Shown: piece after piece, positions 25,972-34,676 of the stretch | Numbering within the stretch: position 1 is the stretch's first letter | Layout: every line of letters starts with the position of its first letter | Assembly (NCBI GenBank): GCA_900299295.1 | Contig: OMJH01000095.1 | Coordinates: forward strand, 1 to 54,682 | DNA: 54,682 nucleotides | Source of the DNA: Bacteroidota bacterium | GTDB lineage: Bacteria > Bacteroidota > Bacteroidia > B-17B0 > Aurantibacillaceae | Direction of reading: 5' to 3' | Position numbers and translations under genes: made by a program | Notes under the pieces: model-generated | What the model saw: only the letters and a program-made list of their open reading frames with translations | What the model was told of the DNA's origin: nothing | Database searches by the model: none

Positions 25972-28900
25972 ATGAAGAAACTCATTACACTTTTTATTTT
26001 TAGTTTTTTACTGCATAACCTAAAAGCGCAATATAATCCAGGCGATACTATTGTTGTGCAAACGTTCACCTTCGGATCTCCTCAAGACGCATGGTTCATG
26101 TTTCCTTCCGACACGCTTCGCTTTGAAAAAGTGGTGATGAAATACAAACTCAAATGTAATCCCGCTCAAAATCCGGCATGCGGCGAGTGGGATTATCTTA
26201 CCAACACCTACCTCTACAAACCTACCGGCTTACTCGATTCTAACGCTGTAATTCAACCTACAATCATCGTTAACTCAACAAGTCCTGACAGCGTGGCTTT
26301 TTCTTTTCAGCCTACCTACTCCACTTCCAATTCTTACCAGTATTTTACAGTAAATACTTCCACAGTTTCACTGACCACCGCAACTATCGGAACTGGAAAT
26401 TACTCAACTGCACATCCGGTAGCCTCTTCCAACGCTGTTTCGCGCGCCCAATATTTATGGAAGGCGTCCGAGTTGATTTCAGCTGGATTATCAGCCGGTA
26501 ACATCACAGGATTACAGTTTTTTGTTCAGGCAGCAGGAAGCAATTTACGTAACCTTCACATTCGTATGCGTCATACTGCACTTGATTCGTTGGATAATTC
26601 TACTTTTCTGAATTCAGGTTTTAATCCGGTTTATTTTAAAAACACATCCTTTGCTGCGGGAGGATGGAACAGTTTGCAGTTTACCTCTCCGTTTAACTGG
26701 GATGGTGTCTCTAATTTATTGATTGAAGTGATGTACGATAATGTTTCAGTCGGATCAGATAACATTCTCGCAGCGGACAGCACCATTTCATTTGTATCAG
26801 GTCTTGTAAACGCTAACAACAACCGCAGTATTGAAGCAATTCCGGGTGGTCACATTGATGTCCCACTCAATCCTGCAATCGCGTCGCTTGACTCGTTTAT
26901 TACTGTTGCTTATTGGGCTTTCGGTGATACTGCTTTGCAACCCATGAACGGTACCTGTTTTGAAGCGGTTGATTCGGCAAACAACCGTGTGATAAATGCA
27001 CACATGCCCTGGGGTGACGCCAATGTGTATTGGGATGCCGGAAATTCAGGATACGACCGGATCAACAAAGCAGCTACTGTGAGTGAATACGAGGGAAAAT
27101 GGAATCACTGGGCCTTCACCAAAAACGTAGGAACCGGAGAAATGAAAATTTACCTGAACGGTACGCTGTGGCACAGCGGTACCGGTAAAACGAAGCGAAT
27201 GAAGGGCATTAAGAAATTCCGTATTGGACAGGGAAACTGGAATGGATCTCAGTCGTACGCAGGACGAATGGACGAATTTACAGTACTCAATAAAACACTT
27301 TCGCCAATTGAAATTACAGCGTTGATGAACAAGCCTGTTTCGCCAACAGACTCGAATTATATGTACCTAATGATGCATTTAAAATGCAACGACGGCAATT
27401 TGATCAGCGTTGCAGATTCTGCAGCAGGTAATCATGCAAATTCATTGCTTTCCGGCGTAAAGAATGATTTGATTCCTTCCGTAGAAATTGAAAACTCCTT
27501 CGCCAAAACAAAACTTCGTCCGCAGATTACTTTAGAACAAGGCGTTTACACTTCCTATCTGGATTCGGTGATGGTAACGGATTCCGTTGCGAATGCTCCG
27601 ATGGTAATTTTAGCTTTTAACGACTCAATTGTAAATCCTTCCATTCCCTCTGATACCCTTATTGCCTGGCCAATTACAGATATAGCAAGTGCTGATAGCG
27701 TCATTTATCTTTCGCATTACACATGGTACAATAAATTTCCGCAAGTGATCCGTTATGAATTAGGGCGCTACATAACACCGTACGGAATTGGCCTTTCATT
27801 AGGAAACGGATGGATATGGACATTTGACGTGAGTGATTACGTGACCCTATTACACGATTCGGTTCATTTGTCTGCCGGTAACTGGCAGGAATTATTGGAT
27901 GTTCAGTTTTTGATGATCGTAGGAACGCCACCACGTGACGTTGTAGGTATCCGAAATTTATGGAACGGTAATTTTGATTATGGTTTTGCTTCGAATCCAA
28001 TAGAAAATCACCTTGTGCCGCTGAGTGTTGAAATTCCTTCGAATGCCGCAAATGCACGATGGAAATCACGCGTAACCGGACACGGCATGGATACTCCTTC
28101 CAATTGCTCTGAATTTTGTCCGCGTTCTCATTACTACAAAGTGAATGGAGTACAACAATTCTCAAAACTAGCTTGGCGCGATAACTGCGACCTCAACCCC
28201 TTATATCCGCAGGGCGGCACCTGGGTGTACGACCGAAGCAACTGGTGCCCAGGCGCTGAGGTATGGACATACGACTTCGAACTAACGCCTTACGTAACTC
28301 CCGGCGATACAGCAATTCTCGATCATGATTTACAGCCTTATACCAACACCGGCAGCTGGGATTACTGGCAGATTGAAGATCAGGTTGTTTATTATTCAGC
28401 GCCGAATTTTACCCTTGATGCGGCCGTTGAAGATATTTTGTCACCAACAATCGATCAAATGTGGGGACGATATAATCCCATTTGTACAAATCCTGTTATC
28501 AAAATTAAAAACACAGGGACAACTCCTTTGACTTCGCTTACAATTCAATATGGGCTCGTAGGCACTTCTCCTTCGGTGTTTAACTGGACCGGTAATTTAG
28601 GTTTTCTCGAAACCGAAACAATAACCTTAGGAAATTTTAATTGGCTGGCAAGCGCAACTGAATTTAGTGTAACCATCAGTAATCCAAACGGAGGAACCGA
28701 TCAATATTCTCCCAATAATACTCGTTACAGCAAATTTACTCCGCCGCTTGTACTTCCTTCAAAATTCGTTGTTGAATTGCGCACTAATAATTATGCTTGG
28801 GAAAACGAATACACTGTTAAAAACAGTGCAGGAACAATTGTACTCTACAAAAGCGGGTTGTCGCCAAATACAACCTACAAGGACACCCTTGATTTACCCA

Positions 28901-29358
28901 GCGATTGTTATGAGTTTGAATTAATTGACTCAGGTGAGGATGGTTTAAAGTGGTGGGCGAATCAAAACCAGGGAAATGGGTACGTGCGATTCAAAACATC
29001 ATCAGGAAATTCGATTCTGAAGATATTTGATTCTGATTTCGGAGGAAAAATCTATCAGCAAATCAACATTGGTTTAAATGTAGGAACACAAGAATACATT
29101 TACAATGAGCGTGATGCCATGAATGTTTTTCCTAATCCGTCCAACGGCCACGTATTCATTGATATTAATCTTCAGCGCGCGGAAGATGGAACGGTAACGG
29201 TACACGACCTGATGGGCAAAGTGTTGTATACTCGTGAACTAAACAATACATCAACCATGAGTTTAGAAGCCGATTTATCCGCGTTAAGTAAAGGGATGTA
29301 TACAGTTGTGCTGAGAACAAAGAACAAACGAATTACACGAAAGCTGATGTTGAATTAA
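25972..29358 (+). CDS. Peptide-N-glycosidase F-like secreted protein with LamG insertion and T9SS type A domain
   Basis: A 1128-aa secreted protein, signal peptide to about residue 19 (FLLHNLKA). The N-terminal domain has GDTIVVQTFTFG and CNPAQNPACGEWDYLT, as in the N-terminal domain of PNGase F. A long insertion follows, with a LamG/concanavalin-like domain (about 310-465; EYEGKWNHWAFTKN, GRMDEFTVLNKTLSP). The PNGase F-like C-terminal part resumes with WKSRVTGHGMD, CSEFCPRSHYY, WRDNCDLNPLYPQGGTW and DRSNWCPGAEVWTYDFEL. The protein ends with a C-terminal type A sorting domain (MNVFPNPSNGHVFI to KLMLN). PNGase F cleaves N-glycans from glycoproteins; whether the catalytic aspartate is kept could not be judged by eye, so enzyme activity is probable but not shown. 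Confidence 0.87.
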   Translation: MKKLITLFIFSFLLHNLKAQYNPGDTIVVQTFTFGSPQDAWFMFPSDTLRFEKVVMKYKLKCNPAQNPACGEWDYLTNTYLYKPTGLLDSNAVIQPTIIVNSTSPDSVAFSFQPTYSTSNSYQYFTVNTSTVSLTTATIGTGNYSTAHPVASSNAVSRAQYLWKASELISAGLSAGNITGLQFFVQAAGSNLRNLHIRMRHTALDSLDNSTFLNSGFNPVYFKNTSFAAGGWNSLQFTSPFNWDGVSNLLIEVMYDNVSVGSDNILAADSTISFVSGLVNANNNRSIEAIPGGHIDVPLNPAIASLDSFITVAYWAFGDTALQPMNGTCFEAVDSANNRVINAHMPWGDANVYWDAGNSGYDRINKAATVSEYEGKWNHWAFTKNVGTGEMKIYLNGTLWHSGTGKTKRMKGIKKFRIGQGNWNGSQSYAGRMDEFTVLNKTLSPIEITALMNKPVSPTDSNYMYLMMHLKCNDGNLISVADSAAGNHANSLLSGVKNDLIPSVEIENSFAKTKLRPQITLEQGVYTSYLDSVMVTDSVANAPMVILAFNDSIVNPSIPSDTLIAWPITDIASADSVIYLSHYTWYNKFPQVIRYELGRYITPYGIGLSLGNGWIWTFDVSDYVTLLHDSVHLSAGNWQELLDVQFLMIVGTPPRDVVGIRNLWNGNFDYGFASNPIENHLVPLSVEIPSNAANARWKSRVTGHGMDTPSNCSEFCPRSHYYKVNGVQQFSKLAWRDNCDLNPLYPQGGTWVYDRSNWCPGAEVWTYDFELTPYVTPGDTAILDHDLQPYTNTGSWDYWQIEDQVVYYSAPNFTLDAAVEDILSPTIDQMWGRYNPICTNPVIKIKNTGTTPLTSLTIQYGLVGTSPSVFNWTGNLGFLETETITLGNFNWLASATEFSVTISNPNGGTDQYSPNNTRYSKFTPPLVLPSKFVVELRTNNYAWENEYTVKNSAGTIVLYKSGLSPNTTYKDTLDLPSDCYEFELIDSGEDGLKWWANQNQGNGYVRFKTSSGNSILKIFDSDFGGKIYQQINIGLNVGTQEYIYNERDAMNVFPNPSNGHVFIDINLQRAEDGTVTVHDLMGKVLYTRELNNTSTMSLEADLSALSKGMYTVVLRTKNKRITRKLMLN

Positions 29359-29508
29359 CGAATAAATGTATTCTCGTTGGTTTAATAATTCGAAACTTCA
29401 ATGATCAATATTAGATGTTATTTTTCTACCCTAAATTAATGAGATAAGATGAAGTCTGTTTCAATAAAAAGAAACTAGAAACGAATCAGATTTTAACTCG
29501 TAAAATTT

Positions 29509-30153
29509 TTACTCAATTTGAATTTTAAGCGGGGCTAAAGATGTTACCACGCCGTCAGGTCCTCTAACTTTTGCATCAACGTAAATTTTGTCATCAGCCT
29601 CTAACGATTTAAACGCATTCTTGCATGCCTCTGCGATTTGATTTCCAGAACCCAAAAACGAAAGCGGACTCAGACCAGATGATGAAATGATTGTGACTTC
29701 GTAAGAAATTACGCTGAAGGGTACTGGATATAGAAAATTTTCAAGCGTAACATTAAGGGAGTTGACTGAACACAATTCAGTTTTGGTGATTTTTTCTCCG
29801 TTTTTTACTGCGCCTACCATAATTTGAGGGGACGGGATTCGTTTAACGGTGTAAACTTTTTTTGCAATTATCTCCCTGCCCGCTAAAACACTAAGTGTAC
29901 ACTTTCCGGGCAAAGTTGGACGCAAAATATATTCATTCGCATTACTTGTTAAACTAACCGATGCATTCTCTGCAATAACCGAGCTGAAGGGCGTTTGAGA
30001 ACCTATAAGAATTGTGTTATCCAAACCTAAATATACAACCGCGATTTCTTTTTGTTCGAATGCCACACCGGCGGATTTGCTTTGGGCAGAAATAATATTA
30101 GATAAAGAAAACAGGCAAGCGGCAAAAAGTGTTTTATTATTTCTCTTTTTCAT
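29509..30153 (-). CDS. GldM C-terminal-domain-like secreted protein
   Basis: A 214-aa exported protein with signal peptide ending NIISAQ. The rest reads like the periplasmic C-terminal repeats of GldM/PorM, the T9SS motor protein: EIAVVYLGLDNTILIG, YILRPTLPGKCTLSVLAG, and KRIPSPQIMVGAVKNGEKI are characteristic. It lacks the GldM transmembrane helix and N-terminal domains, so it is not GldM itself but a free-standing relative. It starts 15 bp after the metallopeptidase-like gene and is probably co-transcribed with it. The partner and role are unknown. Confidence 0.78.
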   Translation of the reverse strand: MKKRNNKTLFAACLFSLSNIISAQSKSAGVAFEQKEIAVVYLGLDNTILIGSQTPFSSVIAENASVSLTSNANEYILRPTLPGKCTLSVLAGREIIAKKVYTVKRIPSPQIMVGAVKNGEKITKTELCSVNSLNVTLENFLYPVPFSVISYEVTIISSSGLSPLSFLGSGNQIAEACKNAFKSLEADDKIYVDAKVRGPDGVVTSLAPLKIQIE

Positions 30154-30168
30154 AGATTTTAATAGGAA

Positions 30169-30963
30169 TTATTTTCCGTTTAAAGGTTCATCAGCGGTTC
30201 CAGACAAAATATTATCAAAAAATAATTTAGTAAATGATGGGTCAATATGCTGATAGAAATCAATAAGAATTTCTCTCTTTTTTCGGATGGCAGCATATTT
30301 TTCCAAAACATGGTTGAACCCTTCATGGGGATAAAATAAATTTTCAGAGAACTCATTAAAATCTTCTTCTAATTCGGCTGCACTGTATTGATTTAATAGG
30401 CCTATTTGGTTAAAATTTGAGTCAAATTCTGAGGAAGACTTACCCTCTGCAATAGCGTTTTTTCCTCCTGATCCGTATGTAAAATCCGAAGAATTACATT
30501 TTAACCATTCGCTTTCATTAAAATAATTTCTGTAATTTTTTAATAAAATACTTGAAAATTCATGATGAAAAGTTTGTTGCAACCATTCATCAGTATAACC
30601 ATTTTCTACGCCCTTATTTCCGATAAAAACAGTAGATTTATAGTAGGTTCCGCCATAATTCAAACCATAAAAATTTAGTTTACCTAATACATAAACACCT
30701 GTAAGATTTTCAGTAATAATTTTTTTGGGATATTTTTTTAAGGCTTCTTGTAAACATTGGGTACTGCGTTTAACTTCTTGGTCGGGAAGCGCTGCTGTTT
30801 GTGCTTTTATTTCTTTATCATACCAGGAGGAAGGAAACATTTTTGGCGTTGGCTGAAAATACAACTGAGGCCCATCAGATTCTAAATTACCAAGTGACTG
30901 TGGCCTGCAAGTCAGAACGCTAAGCGTAACAAATAGAAGGTAAAAAAAATTAGTCTTAAGCAT
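30169..30963 (-). CDS. Zinc-metallopeptidase-like lipoprotein with degenerate HExxH motif
   Basis: A 264-aa exported protein, probably a lipoprotein (signal MLKTNFFYLLFVTLSVLTC, possible lipid Cys19, though Thr before Cys is not standard). The middle reads QTFHHEFSSILLKNYRNYF followed by EEDFNEFSENLF, the same order as in Bacteroidota putative zinc metallopeptidases, which have HEFAH and a downstream acidic ligand. Here the second histidine of HExxH is S138, so at least one metal ligand is missing and the protein is probably a pseudoenzyme or uses another residue. It is followed by the GldM-C-like gene. Similarity to the family is based on motif layout only. Confidence 0.65.
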   Translation of the reverse strand: MLKTNFFYLLFVTLSVLTCRPQSLGNLESDGPQLYFQPTPKMFPSSWYDKEIKAQTAALPDQEVKRSTQCLQEALKKYPKKIITENLTGVYVLGKLNFYGLNYGGTYYKSTVFIGNKGVENGYTDEWLQQTFHHEFSSILLKNYRNYFNESEWLKCNSSDFTYGSGGKNAIAEGKSSSEFDSNFNQIGLLNQYSAAELEEDFNEFSENLFYPHEGFNHVLEKYAAIRKKREILIDFYQHIDPSFTKLFFDNILSGTADEPLNGK

Positions 30964-31268
30964 TTTAGTGGAAAATCTTTTGCTGAAACGTAAATTAAAA
31001 TTAAAGGTTACATTTCAATGTTACAAACCGATGATGTCAATTGTAAATTAATTTTCATACGCTACTGGACTTTCCGAAAACAGGCCGTATGATAAATTGC
31101 CAGTTGTTGCCGTCAACCCATAAGAAAAAACAGTTGCAACTGTTTTTCATGAGCGATTCAAGAATTTTTAAAATATATACACGATTATAAACAGTAAAAA
31201 AGTTATTATGCACTAATTATGCATAGGAATATATTTTTTAATTTCATTGAATTATTAAACCAACCTAA
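30964..31268. other. Intergenic region of 305 bp between divergent genes
   Basis: No coding frame or RNA gene was seen. The region is AT-rich and holds one perfect 22-bp palindrome at 31126-31147 (listed separately). No clear TAnnTTTG promoter was found for either gene. Confidence 0.6.
31126..31147. repeat. Perfect 22-bp palindrome
   Basis: AAAAACAGTTG and its exact reverse complement meet without a spacer. With a six-base loop it could be a weak hairpin; as duplex DNA it could be an operator for a dimeric regulator. It lies 121 bp before the T9SS gene at 31269 and 163 bp from the divergent gene. Confidence 0.7.
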
Positions 31269-32099
31269 ATGAAAAAAATTTACTTCCTCACGTTTTTTTT
31301 GGCAGTTCAACTTTTTGCGAACTCCCAAAACTCAGTTTGCGATTCAACCGGAAATTTCATTGTTTACTCCAATTACGACGGCGGAACATTACGCTTGTCT
31401 GTTGATGTAAACATTCCTAACATTCAAATCGGGATTGTGAGCTATGAGGATGATTCCGTAATTATTAGTGGGCCCTTTGCTGCGAACGTAGCCAAAGTGG
31501 TTTATGCGGGATATTATAATTCTTCTAATGTTCATTGTTCGCCTAATATAGGTGTGAAAGGGGTTTATGGCGTTCCTTCCAATATTGTTTCAATTAATTT
31601 TGTACCGGCGGCAACACTTAGTAATGGGAATGGCAACGGAAGTATTATCTGTAATTATTCCTGTAACGCAAGCACAAACCAAGGTGGTTGTAACACGCCT
31701 GATCAAATTGTAGATTATTTCTACAATCAATTTCCCGGAAGTAAAATGTATTACCATCAGACGCAATACGGATGCTGGACCGGTAATTACCTTGTGAGCG
31801 GCGGCGGAAATTGCTGTATTGTTCCAATTACAACCGGAATCGAAGGGGCGACGCAGGTGGTCAATAATCTTTTCTTCCCTAATCCTGCTCAAAATGAATT
31901 GAGAATACAACTCGGTTCTAACGAAATCAGAAAAACAATTGAGCTTTATTCATTATCTGGTTACCTTTTGAAAGAAACCAATTTATTGGAAGGTTTGTCA
32001 ATAGGAAAAATTTCGCTGGAGGGATTAGCGGCCGGGGTATATGTGGCTGTGCTAAAAGAAGGCACTACACGAAAAGTCCAGCGAATTGTGATTCAGTGA
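31269..32099 (+). CDS. Secreted protein with T9SS type A sorting domain, function unknown
   Basis: A 276-aa protein with signal peptide ending LFANSQ. The body (about 22-195) is rich in Asn, Gly, Ser, Tyr and Cys, with cysteines in pairs (IICNYSCNASTNQGGC, GGGNCCIVPI) that may form disulfides. The last 75 residues (NNLFFPNPAQNELRIQLG to KVQRIVIQ) are a type A sorting domain. The middle domain is not recognised. It is convergent with the methyltransferase gene, with 8 bp between the stops. Confidence 0.8.
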   Translation: MKKIYFLTFFLAVQLFANSQNSVCDSTGNFIVYSNYDGGTLRLSVDVNIPNIQIGIVSYEDDSVIISGPFAANVAKVVYAGYYNSSNVHCSPNIGVKGVYGVPSNIVSINFVPAATLSNGNGNGSIICNYSCNASTNQGGCNTPDQIVDYFYNQFPGSKMYYHQTQYGCWTGNYLVSGGGNCCIVPITTGIEGATQVVNNLFFPNPAQNELRIQLGSNEIRKTIELYSLSGYLLKETNLLEGLSIGKISLEGLAAGVYVAVLKEGTTRKVQRIVIQ

Positions 32100-32107
32100 C
32101 GTTTACT

Positions 32108-33289
32108 TTACTCTGATTTTATCAATCGGCTCATGTAAAATCCGTCGAAACCTGCGGAGGGCAGAATTGTTTTTTCTTCCTCCAGGATAAATGCCGGGTT
32201 TTCTTGAAGAAAACTTTTTACCTGATGTTGGTTTTCGGAAGGAAAAATACTGCAGGTTGCATAAATTAATTTTCCTCCGGGTTTTACCATCACAGAATAG
32301 TCAAGCAGAATTTTTGCCTGTGTTTTTTTTATTTCTTGGATGCGTTCAGGTGTTAATTTCCATTTTGCATCTGGATTTCGTTTTAAAACTCCTGTTCCTG
32401 AACAAGGAACATCCAACAATAGTCGGTCTGCTGAGTTTTTCTGACCTTGCACCGTGTTGCTGCCAATTAATCGCGTTTCAATATTTTGAACACCTGCACG
32501 TGCAGCACGCCTTTTTAATTCATTCAGCTTCCATTCTTCAACATCCATGGAAATAATTTTGCCCTTGTTTTGCATCAACGCGGCAAGATGCAATGACTTT
32601 CCTCCCCCGCCGGCACACGCATCAATTACGCGTTGCCCGGGTTTGATATCCGTAAATTGCGCCACATGTTGAGAAGCTATGTCCTGTATCTCAAAAAACC
32701 CGTTTTTGAACGCTTGAGAACTAAATACGGATTGACGTTTTTCCAATATCAAGGCTTCAGGCATTTCGTCTGATTCAAAAGTTGAGATCTCTTCTTTTAG
32801 GAGTGCCTCTTGTAACTTTTTTCGTGTAATTTTTAATGTATTCGTACGAAGAACGACATGCGCCTCTTTATTTAGCGCCGTCATTTCAGTTTCCCAGATT
32901 TCGGGAAGTTCGACTTTACCTAATTCACACATCCAGTCTGGCACCGACTCTTTTATTGCAAAGGTCAATTCAGTATCTTTTAATTTATTGACTATATAGG
33001 AAGGATTAATGCCATTTAGTTCTTTCCAATCCGGTAATTGAATGCCATTTTTTATCCAATGCGCGGCCAATAACATCCAGGGCTGCTTTGATCCTGCACA
33101 TTCAGCCAAAAGGCGATAATTTCTAACAATGTCATATGTATTTTCAGCAATGAACCTTCTGTCACGTGCTCCCCACTTTTTGTTTTTTTTAAAGCAATGT
33201 TCAATGACACGATCTGCATATCTGCCTTCCTCAAAAATCAAATGTAAATTTGAAATTACAGCTTCAGCGAGCGGGAAATGAATTTTCAC
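32108..33289 (-). CDS. RsmB/NOP family RNA 5-methylcytosine methyltransferase
   Basis: A 393-aa SAM-dependent enzyme that methylates C5 of cytosine in rRNA (or tRNA). The N-terminal part (about 1-210) is an RNA-binding helical region with an RsmB/NusB-like ADRVIEHCFKK start. The SAM-binding motif I is VIDACAGGGGKSLHL (221-235), MDVEEWKL binds the ribose, motif IV is LLLDVPCSGTG with C296, and motif VI is YATCSIFP with C346; both cysteines needed for catalysis and product release are present. The target base cannot be read. It is first upstream of nothing else on the strand, with yraN 14 bp before it in the same direction. Confidence 0.92.
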   Translation of the reverse strand: MKIHFPLAEAVISNLHLIFEEGRYADRVIEHCFKKNKKWGARDRRFIAENTYDIVRNYRLLAECAGSKQPWMLLAAHWIKNGIQLPDWKELNGINPSYIVNKLKDTELTFAIKESVPDWMCELGKVELPEIWETEMTALNKEAHVVLRTNTLKITRKKLQEALLKEEISTFESDEMPEALILEKRQSVFSSQAFKNGFFEIQDIASQHVAQFTDIKPGQRVIDACAGGGGKSLHLAALMQNKGKIISMDVEEWKLNELKRRAARAGVQNIETRLIGSNTVQGQKNSADRLLLDVPCSGTGVLKRNPDAKWKLTPERIQEIKKTQAKILLDYSVMVKPGGKLIYATCSIFPSENQHQVKSFLQENPAFILEEEKTILPSAGFDGFYMSRLIKSE

Positions 33290-33303
33290 GTTAGAAAGTT
33301 AAA

Positions 33304-33678
33304 CTAAAATTCATTAAGCTGGGGATAAAAGGCATCCTGAACATGTTCAATCTCAAAACTGAAGCCATCATCAAAGAGGTATAAAATGTCGAAACGAATA
33401 TGTTTAACGGGCTCGTGAAATTGTTCAAGAAAATGATGTGCAGTGCGTATTATTGTGTTGCGTTGTTTAGGACTTACTGCGGCATCTCTGTTTTTAAACA
33501 TCTTTGTACTTCTGGTTTTCACCTCAGCAAAAACCAGTAGATCATCTTTTTTAGCAACAATATCCAACTCCCCTTTTTTATGCCGCCAGTTTTTATTCAA
33601 AATGCCGAAGCCGGTTTTTTGCAGAAAGGAAGCGGCTATGCACTCACCTATAAAACCTTTTGTTTTTTTATCTAACAT
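33304..33678 (-). CDS. YraN family protein (UPF0102), predicted endonuclease
   Basis: A 124-aa protein of the YraN/UPF0102 family, which has the restriction-endonuclease-like fold. The core shows GECIAASFLQKTGFGILNKN, then E37-x-D39 and E52-x-K54 (FAEVKTR) in the D/E...ExK layout typical of the fold. The function in cells is not settled; a nuclease role in DNA processing has been suggested. It sits between the LD-carboxypeptidase and methyltransferase genes on the same strand. Confidence 0.92.
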   Translation of the reverse strand: MLDKKTKGFIGECIAASFLQKTGFGILNKNWRHKKGELDIVAKKDDLLVFAEVKTRSTKMFKNRDAAVSPKQRNTIIRTAHHFLEQFHEPVKHIRFDILYLFDDGFSFEIEHVQDAFYPQLNEF

Positions 33679-33733
33679 GTCCCAAATTTATCCTTCCCTG
33701 CTTAATTCTGCTCAAATTATCCTGTTGATATTT

Positions 33734-34639
33734 TTATTTAAATACCAGCTTTCCGAAATGTTTATCAGCGGAAAACTCAACCTTTCGACCAAGATAAAGC
33801 GCAAGGTTTCTATCGATATGCCCCGCAGGAAAATTAAAACAGACCGGAAAAGAATAATCTTTCACAGCATCTAAAATAATTTCGGTGGCTGTTTTTCCGT
33901 ATGGAACAACGTTGTCTTTCATATCACTTAATCCCCCAATAACAAGGCCTTTCAGATTTTTTAATTTGCCTGCCATCCGTAAACTCATCATCATCCGGTC
34001 TAAATGATAAAGATATTCGTCAAGATCTTCAATAAATAAAATTTTTTCGTCAGTAGTTATGTCTGATGCTGTTCCTGTTAATGCGTATAGCAGTGATAAA
34101 TTTCCTCCCACCAAAATTCCGTCCGTGCTACCGCTGCGATCAAATTCCGAACCTTCCCACACGTACCGCTGTACATTTCCCCGCAAAGCATTCACAAGTG
34201 ACTCAAAGGCTTCTCTGTTTTTCCCGAAATTGATTGGCATAACACAATGTAAGGTTGTCAGATTCAAATGTGATTGCACATGAAGATGCAAGGCTGTTAC
34301 ATCACTAAATCCACAAATCCACTTCGGATTTTTTTTCAAGGGTGAAAAATCAACTAAATCAAGTACGCGCATGGTTCCGTATCCTCCCCGGGCAATCAGA
34401 ATCGCTTTAATTTCGGGTTGGTTGATGGCCCATTGTAAATCCTCCGCGCGTTGCTTGTCACTTCCCGCAAATTGATTTTCCACCTCATAAAGATTTTTAC
34501 CGCACAGAACACGAAACCCATTTTCCTTTAAAAATTCAATTGCGGGAAACATCTCTTCCGGAGTTACTTTTCTGGCGGTAGCAACAATTGCGATGACGTC
34601 GCCATCCTTTAATGAAGGAGGAGGATTAATACCATACAT
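33734..34639 (-). CDS. LD-carboxypeptidase (peptidase family S66)
   Basis: A 301-aa enzyme that cuts the L,D bond of murein tetrapeptides, releasing D-Ala during peptidoglycan recycling in the cytoplasm. The nucleophile is S112 in GFSDVTALH; ARGGYGTMR (about 83-91) is the family motif, and the Glu (FIEDLDEYLYHLDRM) and His (PAGHIDRNLAL) of the Ser-Glu-His triad are present. There is no signal peptide. It lies between the M1 aminopeptidase and yraN genes on the same strand. Confidence 0.93.
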   Translation of the reverse strand: MYGINPPPSLKDGDVIAIVATARKVTPEEMFPAIEFLKENGFRVLCGKNLYEVENQFAGSDKQRAEDLQWAINQPEIKAILIARGGYGTMRVLDLVDFSPLKKNPKWICGFSDVTALHLHVQSHLNLTTLHCVMPINFGKNREAFESLVNALRGNVQRYVWEGSEFDRSGSTDGILVGGNLSLLYALTGTASDITTDEKILFIEDLDEYLYHLDRMMMSLRMAGKLKNLKGLVIGGLSDMKDNVVPYGKTATEIILDAVKDYSFPVCFNFPAGHIDRNLALYLGRKVEFSADKHFGKLVFK

Positions 34640-34676
34640 GATAAAGAAAAACTATTATTGTTCGTTATAAAACAAA

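Noticed and set aside
32191-32556. A 121-codon open frame on the plus strand
   Set aside because: It is the antisense of the RsmB/NOP methyltransferase, including the catalytic motifs, and has no support of its own.
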